The notes beneath the pieces are model-generated. The model had not been told where the DNA came from. It was given only the letters and a program-made list of their open reading frames with translations, and searched no databases. A stretch of 64,000 nucleotides of DNA from Magnetococcales bacterium (lineage in GTDB: Bacteria > Pseudomonadota > Magnetococcia > Magnetococcales > JADFYX01). Positions 1 to 9,100 of this stretch are shown piece after piece (position 1 is the stretch's first letter; the number at the start of each line of letters is the position of its first letter). The stretch spans positions 1 through 64,000 of the forward strand of contig PEAM01000021.1 of the NCBI GenBank assembly GCA_002753565.1, in the 5' to 3' direction. Position numbers and translations under genes: made by a program.

Positions 1-302
<302 letters not shown>

Positions 303-395
303 ATACTTCGACATCAAATTAAACAGATATGCCCATTCCACTCAGTTGTTAAAGATCGATGGCAGAGTATCGCCTCGACTTTGACTTTGCTATAG

Positions 396-515
396 ATTCC
401 TGGTGGCGATGGCGAGGGGGAAACACCCGACCCCATCCCGAACTCGGCAGTTAAGCCCCTCAGCGCCGATGATACTGCATCTTAAGATGTGGGAAAGTAG
501 GTCACCGCCAGGAAT
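396..515 (+). rRNA. 5S rRNA
   Basis: A 120-base gene with the terminal helix formed by TTCCTGGTGGC at the start and GCCAGGAA at the end, and the conserved CCGAACTCGG loop region near 438-450. It sits between the 23S 3' end and tRNA-fMet, so it is the last rRNA of this operon. The ends are set by the terminal helix and may be off by one or two bases. Confidence 0.95.
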
Positions 516-534
516 CTTTTTATTTTTATGTTGA

Positions 535-611
<77 letters not shown>

Positions 612-612
612 A

Positions 613-652
613 AAAAACCCTGTAATCTTAAATGGTTACAGGGTTTTTTTTG
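613..652 (+). terminator. Rho-independent terminator of the rRNA/tRNA operon
   Basis: An A-rich stem start (AAAACCCTGTAA) pairs with TTACAGGGTTTT around a short loop and runs into a T tract. It begins directly after the tRNA-fMet CCA end, so it terminates the rRNA operon. Confidence 0.9.
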
Positions 653-751
653 TCTTTTTCTGTTGTTATGGCTTGTAATCATCCTTCTGTTTTTTAGGTT
701 GCTAAACTGGAAAATGGCAGTTTTCGGCAGACAGCTGGCGCAACCCTTCCA

Positions 752-950
752 TTACACCCTACAGGCATCACCAACTGCCGTTTCTTGGTTAACCGTTTCA
801 CCATAAACAGGGTCTGTCTCAGCCAGTAAAGGGGCTTCTTCTTGATGGGGTAAGGCCTACTGCATAGAGGAGCGCGATGCTTTGGGCGATTAATCCCTTG
901 GCTCCTGCCAGTACGGAAGCCTCAATAAGGTTTCGGGTTCCTTCTTCTTG
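752..950 (-). pseudogene. Decayed NAD-dependent epimerase/dehydratase fragment
   Basis: On the minus strand one frame reads GTRNLIEASVLAGAKGLIAQ and then SIALLYAVG, which strongly resembles the middle of short-chain epimerase/dehydratases, where the conserved Ser precedes the active-site Tyr. Near position 847 the similarity shifts to another frame (PHQEEAPLLAETDPVYGETV) and stops at 752-754. There is no start codon, no Rossmann glycine motif and no C-terminal half. I read it as a frameshifted, truncated remnant. It fills most of the otherwise gene-free stretch between the rRNA operon and the next gene; the remaining bases show nothing recognisable. Confidence 0.6.
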
Positions 951-1037
951 CAAGGGGGCATTTCAGTAGGGGTCACTTTTGTGCTGACCGGGTTGTGCCG
1001 GCTGCTTGCTATCCATTGGCGACGAGTAACCATCGGG

Positions 1038-1844
1038 TTATCGAAGCATTTCTCCCACAAATTTAACCCCCAGAAAAGCCAAGGCGAGAAAAAGATAGCC
1101 AGAGAGAATAAAGCGGGACGCCTTTCGACCTCGCCATCCCCAAAGATGATGCCCCAGGAGCAGGGTGCCAAACAGTAGCCAGGTAGCCCAGGTGAAGATA
1201 ACCTTGTGGGTAAAGGCGAAAAAGAGACCGTTCTGGCTGTTGGAATAGAGGGTCCCGGTCAGGATGCTGAGGGTTAAGAGGGCAAACCCCATGCGCACCA
1301 TAAGAAAGAGGGTCTCTTCCAGTGCCTCCAGAGGGGGGAGCATGTTGAAGAGTTTTCCCAACCGTTTGGTTCGTAAGGCGTGCTCCTGGAAGGTGTCCAT
1401 GAGAGAGAGAATGGCAGCAATGCTCAGTAGGCCGTAGGCCAGTAGAGAGAGAACCAGGTGGGTGATGAGGATTGGGTCGGTTAGGGTTTGGAATTTGGCC
1501 TCTTCGGATGGAAGAGATAGGGCCGCACCCAGAGAGAAGACCATCAAAGGGAGTAAAATCAGCCCGACAGAGCGAGTGGTTTGACGCTGTAATCGCCAGC
1601 TAATCAGATAGAGAAGCCCCATGGTCATGGCAGATAGTTTGAGGGAGTCGGAAAAGTTGACCGACAGGCTGTGTTGGGATAGAAAATCTTGTGCCAGGAC
1701 AAAAAATTGGGCAAACCAGCCAGAAGCCACCAGCCACCAACCAGGAATGGAGGGCTTGCTGTGGCCTCGCAGGTGGTTGTAGGTGATTAGAATTGCCGCG
1801 CCTGCATAGGCGATCGTAGCCCATATTAACAGGAATTCCCCCAT
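1038..1844 (-). CDS. CcsA/YpjD-type cytochrome c assembly-like membrane protein
   Basis: 268 residues, strongly hydrophobic, with about eight membrane segments along the whole length. The layout (short N-terminal helices, a conserved stretch around residues 130-180 with LPPLEALEET, and a C-terminal GHHLWGWRG turn) resembles the YpjD branch of the cytochrome c assembly protein family, which is related to CcsA and CcmC haem-handling proteins. No other cytochrome maturation gene is adjacent, so a role in haem delivery is a family-level inference. It is divergent from ispD, with about 80 bases between them for promoters. The start at 1844 gives the family's usual length. Confidence 0.75.
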   Translation of the reverse strand: MGEFLLIWATIAYAGAAILITYNHLRGHSKPSIPGWWLVASGWFAQFFVLAQDFLSQHSLSVNFSDSLKLSAMTMGLLYLISWRLQRQTTRSVGLILLPLMVFSLGAALSLPSEEAKFQTLTDPILITHLVLSLLAYGLLSIAAILSLMDTFQEHALRTKRLGKLFNMLPPLEALEETLFLMVRMGFALLTLSILTGTLYSNSQNGLFFAFTHKVIFTWATWLLFGTLLLGHHLWGWRGRKASRFILSGYLFLALAFLGVKFVGEMLR

Positions 1845-1940
1845 TCTTTACTCCATGATGATGTTTCTTCGGTTGACACCGAGCCGACTGATTCTCACAC
1901 TCACTCAAGTTTATTATACACATGGATGGGGTGCAACGAC

Positions 1941-2663
1941 ATGAACAAGAGTGAATTAATTACCTTCCTGGTTGTAGCTGCAGGGCAGGGTCGGCGATTG
2001 GGTGGTGAAATACCTAAACAATATCGTCTTTTGGCGGGCTACCCTGTTTTGTGGCACACCTTGAAAAGGTTGCATGATCATCCGTTGGTTGAAAACATTG
2101 TACCCATTATTGCACCGGACGGGCGCTCTTTATGGGATCAGGTCATGGGGCCGCTGGTTGCTCCCTTGGTTAAAGTGTCTCAACCTGTGACGGGGGGGAA
2201 AGAGCGGCAGAACTCGGTGGCTAACGGTCTGAGCTCCCTCACTTTAAAGAAGGATCAATGGGTTGCTATTCATGATGGGGCTCGTCCAGTATTACGTCGT
2301 GGCATGTTGGATCGACTTTTTTTAGCGAGAGAGAAGGGGGATGCTCTGTTAACGGCACAGTTGGCCAGCGACACCATTAAAAAGGTTGGGTTGGACGGGG
2401 TTGTCAGGGCAACGTTGGATCGTCGGGAGATCTGGCTGGCTCAGACGCCCCAACTGTTTCGTTATGAGCTGATCAGGCGGGCCCACAGAAGTGCGGCAGA
2501 AGCGGGATGGATGGGGACGGATGATGTCTCTTTGGTGGAGTGGTTGGGTGAGCCGGTTCGGGTTGTCGAGGGGGATGGAGCCAATATCAAGATTACTCAG
2601 GCATCGGATCTTCTTCTGGCTGAGTGGCTGCTGACGATGGATGCGTGTGAGGGGCAGAGGTGA
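1941..2663 (+). CDS. ispD: 2-C-methyl-D-erythritol 4-phosphate cytidylyltransferase
   Basis: IspD transfers CMP to methylerythritol phosphate in the non-mevalonate isoprenoid pathway. The nucleotide-binding loop is near the N terminus (AAGQGRRLGGEIPKQY), followed by the conserved substrate segments VAIHDGARP and TDDVSLVE. I start at 1941, where a purine-rich GGATGGGG lies at ribosome-binding distance; an in-frame ATG at 1926 would add five residues. Length (240 residues) is normal. It overlaps ispF by four bases, which implies translational coupling. Confidence 0.93.
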   Translation: MNKSELITFLVVAAGQGRRLGGEIPKQYRLLAGYPVLWHTLKRLHDHPLVENIVPIIAPDGRSLWDQVMGPLVAPLVKVSQPVTGGKERQNSVANGLSSLTLKKDQWVAIHDGARPVLRRGMLDRLFLAREKGDALLTAQLASDTIKKVGLDGVVRATLDRREIWLAQTPQLFRYELIRRAHRSAAEAGWMGTDDVSLVEWLGEPVRVVEGDGANIKITQASDLLLAEWLLTMDACEGQR

Positions 2664-3145
2664 TGATGATTCGGGTAGGGCAAGGATTTGATGTCCATCG
2701 ATGGGTAGAGGGGAGGCCTTTGCGGCTGGGTGGGGTGGCGATACCCTACCATCTGGGGCTTTTGGGCCATTCGGATGCCGATGTCTTGCTGCATGCGGTG
2801 ATGGATGCTCTGTTGGGAGCGGCTGGGCTGGGTGATATTGGTCGCCATTTTCCCGATACGGATGACCAATACAAGGGCATCGATAGTCGTACCTTGTTAA
2901 TCAAGGTCCGTCAGGTGTTGTCGGAGGGCTCCTGGCAGGTGGTCAACCTGGATGCAACGGTCATTTGTCAGCAGCCCCGTTTGGCCCCCTTTATTCCGGC
3001 AATGGAGAGGGAAATTGCCCGCATTATTCAGGTTGATCCTGCTTGTGTGAACCTTAAAGCCACCACGACCGAAAAGCTGGGATTTACCGGTCGGGGCGAA
3101 GGAGTGGCGGCTCAGGCGGTTGTGTTGATCTCTTCGGGTGAGTAG
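2660..3145 (+). CDS. ispF: 2-C-methyl-D-erythritol 2,4-cyclodiphosphate synthase
   Basis: IspF makes the cyclic diphosphate intermediate two steps after IspD. The metal-binding GFDVHR near residue 10 and the GHSDADV motif near residue 42 are both intact, as is the C-terminal TTEKLGFTGRGEGVAAQA. Its 161 residues are family-typical. Possible starts are GTG 2660 and ATG at 2663 or 2666; all overlap or abut the ispD stop codon. IspD and IspF are commonly adjacent or fused in proteobacteria. Confidence 0.94.
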   Translation: MMMIRVGQGFDVHRWVEGRPLRLGGVAIPYHLGLLGHSDADVLLHAVMDALLGAAGLGDIGRHFPDTDDQYKGIDSRTLLIKVRQVLSEGSWQVVNLDATVICQQPRLAPFIPAMEREIARIIQVDPACVNLKATTTEKLGFTGRGEGVAAQAVVLISSGE

Positions 3146-3223
3146 GTTACGTTAAACAGTGGTTGCTATTCTCTGGCTTAAGCTCGTAATATGGGGGAAT
3201 TGACATTTTTTTAGAGGTGTGTT

Positions 3224-4936
3224 GTGCGGCGGATTATTGAAGAGTTGGTTTCGGGTATTGTCAGACAGTTGCAGGCTGAGGGTCTTTTTCCTGAGGGGGT
3301 GCTGCCTGCATATAAGGTAGAGCGTCCGAGGGATAAGAGCCATGGGGATTTTTCTACCAATGCGGCCATGGTGCTGACCCGCTTTGCTAAAATAAGGCCG
3401 AGGGATCTGGCTGAGAAGATGCTGGCGATGCTGCCGGCAGACCAGAAATTGGTTGACCGCTGGGAGGTGGCTGGTCCGGGGTTTATCAATTTCCATCTGG
3501 CCAAGGAGCGTATTCGTCAGATGGTTCCGGATATTCTGCAGGCGGGAAAACAGTACGGCGAGAGCAATTTTGGTGCGGGTCGCCGGGTTCAGGTGGAGTT
3601 TGTTTCGGCCAACCCTACCGGACCCATGCATGTGGGGCATGGGCGAGGGGCGGTAATGGGGGATGCCATTGCCAGCCTTTTTTCCGTCACCGGGCATACC
3701 GTGGAGCGGGAGTATTATATTAACGATGCCGGGGCACAGGTCGGGGTGTTGGGCCGGTCGGTATTATTGCGATATCGGGAGCTTTTTGGTCACGCCATTA
3801 CCATGCCGGAGGGGTGCTACCCGGCTGCGTATGTGATTGAGATTGCCAAGAGTCTGCGGGAGAGGGATGGAGAGCGCTGGCTGGGGGATTCGGAACAGCT
3901 CGGTGGTGACCCACCGGCGGAGGTGGTCCGGTTTGCCATGGAGCAGATTTTGGGTTGGATTCGCAGTGAACTGGCGACCATCAATATCCATTTCGATAGC
4001 TGGTTTTCAGAGCAGACCCTGCATAGTCAGGGAAAAATTGAGCAGGTTATTGAACAGTTGACCCAAAAAGGCTTGATCTATGAAGGGGTGTTGGAGCCTC
4101 CCAAGGGGAAGCTGCCGGAAGATTGGGAGTCGAGGCCGCAGTTGCTGTTTAAATCGACCGAGTATGGCGATACGGTTGATCGTCCCTTAAAAAAGTCTGA
4201 CGGTTCAGCCACCTATTTTGCGGCGGATATCGCCTATCATCTGGATAAGGCGCAGCGTGGTTTTGATCAGCTTATCGATATTTGGGGGGCGGATCATGGC
4301 GGCTATGTCAAGCGTGTCAAGGCTGCCTTGCAGGCGTTGACCGGTCAGAAAAATCTGCTGGATGTGGAGTTGGTGCAGATGGTCAACCTGGTCCGTGGCG
4401 GGGTTCCGGTCAAGATGTCCAAGCGGGATGGCACCTTTGTCACCTTGAAGGAGGTGGTGGAAGAGGTAGGCAGCGATGCGGTCCGTTTTATTTTTCTCAC
4501 CCGTTCTGGTGGAGCATCTTTGGACTTTGATCTGCAGTTGGCGGTCAGCAAGAGTAATGATAACCCGGTCTACTATGTGCAATATGCCCATGCCCGGATT
4601 CATGCTGTCTTTCGGCAGGCTGAACAGAAGGGGATTGGGGTTGAGCAGGGAGAGCTATCTCGCCTGGAGACGGAGGATGAGTTGAATCTGATTCGTCAAT
4701 TGGGCAGCTACCCGGAACTTCTGGAGGCTGCAGCCATCAATCGAGAGCCCCATAGGGTACCCTATTACCTCGTTGAGTTGGCATCCACTTTTCATACCTA
4801 TTACAATAGCCATCGTATCTTGGACGAGGCAGATGTGCCTCTCTCTGGAGCCAGACTCCTGTTGATCTCTGCTGTTCGTCAGGTACTGTTCAATGGTTTA
4901 AATGTATTGGGTGTTTCAGCCCCGGAAAAAATGTGA
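3224..4936 (+). CDS. argS: Arginyl-tRNA synthetase
   Basis: Class I aminoacyl-tRNA synthetase that charges tRNA-Arg. The HIGH-type signature appears as PMHVGHGRGAV near residue 130 and the KMSKS-type loop as KMSKRDGTF near residue 395. The N-terminal Arg-tRNA synthetase domain and the C-terminal DALR anticodon-binding domain complete the 570-residue protein, a normal length. It starts with GTG, preceded by AGAGG. It overlaps the next gene by four bases. Confidence 0.96.
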   Translation: MRRIIEELVSGIVRQLQAEGLFPEGVLPAYKVERPRDKSHGDFSTNAAMVLTRFAKIRPRDLAEKMLAMLPADQKLVDRWEVAGPGFINFHLAKERIRQMVPDILQAGKQYGESNFGAGRRVQVEFVSANPTGPMHVGHGRGAVMGDAIASLFSVTGHTVEREYYINDAGAQVGVLGRSVLLRYRELFGHAITMPEGCYPAAYVIEIAKSLRERDGERWLGDSEQLGGDPPAEVVRFAMEQILGWIRSELATINIHFDSWFSEQTLHSQGKIEQVIEQLTQKGLIYEGVLEPPKGKLPEDWESRPQLLFKSTEYGDTVDRPLKKSDGSATYFAADIAYHLDKAQRGFDQLIDIWGADHGGYVKRVKAALQALTGQKNLLDVELVQMVNLVRGGVPVKMSKRDGTFVTLKEVVEEVGSDAVRFIFLTRSGGASLDFDLQLAVSKSNDNPVYYVQYAHARIHAVFRQAEQKGIGVEQGELSRLETEDELNLIRQLGSYPELLEAAAINREPHRVPYYLVELASTFHTYYNSHRILDEADVPLSGARLLLISAVRQVLFNGLNVLGVSAPEKM

Positions 4937-5814
4937 CCACACCAAGATATCCCACATCGGCCAAGTATAGGCGGCACCGTTCCAAGTCCTATCTTTGGCC
5001 TGCTCTTTTGGGCCTGCTCACCGGATGCGGGGTGTTTTTGCTGTTCCAACTGTTTTTTACCGGTGACTCTTCCTCAGAGCCTGATTTTGTTCCGCTTAAA
5101 GTGGAGAAGTTTAAACATCTGGAAGATGTGATGCCTGCGGCCGAAGAGGTCAAGCCTACCCAGGTGAGCGTTCCTCTACCCCCCCCTGCACCGGTTGTTA
5201 AAAAAGCGCCGCCAAAACCTGAACCGTTGCAGCTCTCTGTACCGCTCAAGCGGAAGGCTCAGGAGCCCATCAACTATGTTCCGATTCAGCCGGAATCCAC
5301 CTCTTCATCAATTCAATCGGCTGTTGAACATTTTTTAGATCCCTCTCCGTCGGTTCCTGCCCCTATCTCTGCGGCACCGAGTGGGCTATCGCCAAAAAGT
5401 AAAGATCCTGACGTAAAAATCACTTTTTACAAAGAGTTTCCGCGCAGAAAGGTGGTTGTGCCCAAGGTGGAAGAGGGGGGTGGTCCGGATGGGATGGATG
5501 CTATGATTCGGAGTTTGGTTGAAAGGCCGGCGGTTAATCGGCCCCGTCCCCTGGCGCCACCACCGGGTAGCTCCTTGTTGGGTGTGTATCAGGTTCAGTT
5601 GGTTATCTTCTCCAATCTGGAGCGGGCCTCTGCGGTTGTTCGTGAACTGAAAAAACAGCGAGCACCGGCCTATCTGCTAAAGGCGCAAGGCTCTAAGGAG
5701 CCTTTTTATCGAGTACGTCTCGGACCCTTTTCCTCTCAGGAAGAGGCCAAGTGGGCGATGGAACGGTGGAAAATTCGGGGAAGCTCCCCGCTCATTTTGC
5801 GGCAGCGTCCTTAA
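4933..5814 (+). CDS. SPOR-domain inner-membrane protein
   Basis: 293 residues starting at a GTG that overlaps the argS stop. A short basic N terminus is followed by one membrane segment (about residues 20-41) and a long Pro/Lys-rich periplasmic linker. The C-terminal 75 residues resemble a SPOR domain (GVYQVQLVIFSNLERASAVV, then FYRVRLGPFSSQEEA). SPOR domains bind denuded septal peptidoglycan, so a cell-division role like DedD or FtsN is likely. The argS-SPOR gene order is common in proteobacteria. Confidence 0.85.
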   Translation: MTTPRYPTSAKYRRHRSKSYLWPALLGLLTGCGVFLLFQLFFTGDSSSEPDFVPLKVEKFKHLEDVMPAAEEVKPTQVSVPLPPPAPVVKKAPPKPEPLQLSVPLKRKAQEPINYVPIQPESTSSSIQSAVEHFLDPSPSVPAPISAAPSGLSPKSKDPDVKITFYKEFPRRKVVVPKVEEGGGPDGMDAMIRSLVERPAVNRPRPLAPPPGSSLLGVYQVQLVIFSNLERASAVVRELKKQRAPAYLLKAQGSKEPFYRVRLGPFSSQEEAKWAMERWKIRGSSPLILRQRP

Positions 5815-5894
5815 GGTTTGGCCTTTAGGCTGATTATACACAAAGAAAAAAAGTGTAAATTTTTTTCTCCCAATCCTGTTTCAGGTTTACCATG

Positions 5895-5947
5895 AAGCCC
5901 ACCATTCAAAGGGGAGGACATCTCTCTTTTTTGGATGGTGGGTTTTG
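5895..5947 (+). terminator. Probable terminator after the argS-SPOR genes
   Basis: The arms CCCACCATTCAAA and TTTGGATGGTGGG pair over 13 positions (one G-U) around a loop of about 20 bases and are followed by TTTTGTTG. The hairpin lies 80 bases after the SPOR gene stop. The rest of the 5815-6164 interval holds only the gltB promoter and leader. Confidence 0.65.
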
Positions 5948-6060
5948 TTGTTTAATTTATTGTAAACAGGATGAAAAAGGGTTGAATTGCTACTCTTTGT
6001 CCAGGCTGGTGATCCTCTGGGCTTCTGGGAAGGGTTGTACCGGTTGTGTGTTACCCAAGG

Positions 6061-6091
6061 TTGACAAAATACCGGGTTTGTTTGATATACT
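6061..6091 (+). promoter_or_regulatory. Sigma-70 type promoter for gltBD
   Basis: A perfect -35 box TTGACA (6061-6066) is followed by TGATATACT. The -10 element can be read as TATACT at 19 bases or GATATA at 17 bases. It lies about 75 bases upstream of the gltB start codon with no competing gene between. Confidence 0.6.
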
Positions 6092-6164
6092 AAAGTTTGC
6101 GATTCAACGTTGATTGTGTCGTGAGCGGTTATTTATCTATTGAGAAAGAGCAGGGTAGCGCAAT

Positions 6165-9100
6165 ATGGGTTTTCCAGAAAAGACAGGGCTATACGATCCC
6201 AATTTTGAACATGACGCATGCGGGGTTGGATTCGTGGCCAATATTCGGGGTGAGAAATCCCACGAAATCATTCAACAGGGGCTGACAGTCCTCTGTAACC
6301 TCACCCATCGTGGGGCGGTAGGGGCAGACCCCTTGACGGGTGACGGTGCCGGTATTCTCATCCAGATGCCCGATGCTTTTTTTAAGGCGGAAGCCAAACG
6401 GTTGGGCTTCAAGCTCCCGGCTCAGGGTGCTTACGGCGTTGGAATGATCTTTTTTCCCAAGGATAAAAATCTTCGGGACTCCTGTATTCGCCTGGTTGAG
6501 CAGATGATTGCCGAAGAGGGGCAGATCCTCATCGGCTGGCGGGATGTGCCAATCAGTGCCGATGCCCGAATCGGTTATACAGCCAAAGGAGCCGAACCGG
6601 TTATCCGCCAGGTGATCGTGGCGGGACGGCATCGCCCCAAAAATGCCGACCCCTTATGGCTGGAGAGAAAGCTGTTCATTATTCGGCGGCGGATTGAGAA
6701 TGCCGTGTTGGGGTATGGGGTGGCGGAAACCTCGGCTTTTCACATATCCAGCTTCTCTACCCGCACGCTTCTTTACAAAGGCATGTTTTTAGCGGAGCAG
6801 GTTGGTGAATACTATCCCGACCTGAACGATCCCATGGTGGTTTCGGCCTTTTCCATGGTTCACCAACGCTATTCCACCAATACCTTTCCTACCTGGGATC
6901 TGGCGCAGCCTTTCCGAATGATCTGCCACAACGGCGAGATCAACACCTTGCGGGGGAATATCAACTGGATGCGGGCCAGAGAGGCGGCGCTTTCGTCTCC
7001 GCTGTTTGGTAAAGATATTAAAAAACTTTTTCCCATCGTCCCGGAAGGGATCTCCGACTCCGCCTCTTTTGACCGGGCGTTGGAGTTTTTGGTTGTCAGT
7101 GGCCGGTCTCTGCCTCATGCCATGATGATGATGATCCCGGAAGCGTGGGAAAATCACCAGCAGATGGATGAAGACAGAAAAGGCTTTTATGAGTATCACG
7201 CCTCTATTATGGAGCCATGGGATGGTCCGGCAGCGGTGGCCTTTGCCGATGGTCGCTATATTGGGGCCACTCTGGACAGAAACGGCTTGCGTCCGGCCCG
7301 CTATCAGGTGACCAAAAGCGGTCTGTGCATCATGGCCTCGGAGGCCGGTACCCTCACCTTCCCACCGGAAGAGATTCTTCATAATGGACGGCTTCAGCCA
7401 GGACGGATGTTTGTCATCGACCTGGAAGAGGGCAGAATTATCGATGATGAGGAGATCAAGTCCGGCATTATTGGTCGGCAGCCCTATCGCCAGTGGGTAA
7501 AAGAGGGGCTGATGCCTCTTGAGTCTCTGCCGTCCGGTGGGGCCGAGGTGGTTGAAAAAGAGCCCCTGTTGACCCGACAGAAAACCTTTGGCTACACCGA
7601 AGAAGATCAAAACACCCTGTTGGCCCCCATGGCTATCAGCGGTCAAGAGCCGACTGGTTCCATGGGCAATGATGCGGCTCTGCCGGTTCTGTCTGGTCGT
7701 CCTGTCTTGTTGTTCAACTATTTCAAGCAGCTGTTTGCCCAGGTGACCAACCCCCCCATCGACCCCATTCGGGAAGAGTTGGTGATGAGCCTGCGCATGC
7801 AGTTAGGCTCGGTGGGCAACCTGTTGGAGGAGGAGGCCTCTCATGTGGACCGAATCTCTCTGCAGCAGCCCATTTTAACCAATGAAGAGCTTGAAAAAAT
7901 TCGGGCAGCCAACAGCAAGGGGTTGAAGTCACAGACTTTCTCTACCCTGTTTCCGGTAGCCAATGGGGCCTCTGGGATGAAAGCGGCATTAACGCTGCTG
8001 TTTGATAAGGTATCCCAGTCTCTGATTGAGGGGGTCAACCTGGTTATTCTCAGTGATCGGGGCACCAATGCCGATATGGCTCCCATTCCCATCTTGCTGG
8101 CGGTCTCTGCCATTCACCACAACCTGATTCGGGCCGGGGTTCGCAATCGGGCCAGTATTATTGTCGAGAGCGGCGAGGCCCGTGAGGTCAACCATTTTGC
8201 TCTGCTGGCCGGCTATGGCGCAGGGGCGGTTAACCCTTACCTGGCGTTTGAGACCCTGTCGGACTTAAAACAACAGGGGCTTCTGCCCGACGACCTGACC
8301 GTTGAGAAGGCCCATTATCACTACGTGAAGGCGATCAACAAGGGGATGTTGAAGGTCTTTTCCAAAATGGGTATCTCGACCCTGTTCAGCTATTGTGGCG
8401 CCCAGATTTTTGAAGCGGTTGGTTTGACCCACCAGGTTGTCGAACGCTACTTTACCGGCACGGTATCTCGCATCGAAGGGGTCAACCTGGACGGTATTGC
8501 CCGTGAGACTCTGGCCAGGCATCAAAATGCCTACGGCAAAAACCTCTCCAACCTTCATGCTCTGGAGGTTGGTGGAGATTATAAGCTTCGTGAGGGGGGG
8601 GAAAGCCACATGTGGACCTCGGAGAGTGTCTCCAAGCTCCAGCATGCCTCCCGACAGAACAACTACAGCATGTATCAAGAGTTTGCCAGGCTGATCAACG
8701 AGCGCTCTAAAGATCTCTGCACCCTGCGTGGTCTCTTTGTCCTGAAAAAGAACAGGAAACCGGTTCCACTGGATCAGGTGGAGCCAGCCTCCGAAATTGT
8801 CAAACGTTTTGTGACAGGCGCCATGTCCTACGGCTCCATCTCCAAGGAGGCTCACGAGACCCTGGCGATTGCCATGAACCGTCTGGGTGGTCAATCCAAT
8901 ACTGGGGAGGGGGGGGAAGACCCCGAACGGTTCAAGCCGCGTCCCAATGGAGATTTGGCTCGAAGTGCCATCAAACAGGTGGCCTCTGGACGCTTTGGGG
9001 TCTCCAGCCACTATCTGGTCAACTCCAACGAGATGCAGATTAAAATTGCCCAGGGCGCCAAACCCGGTGAAGGGGGGCAACTACCCGGTCATAAGGTGAA

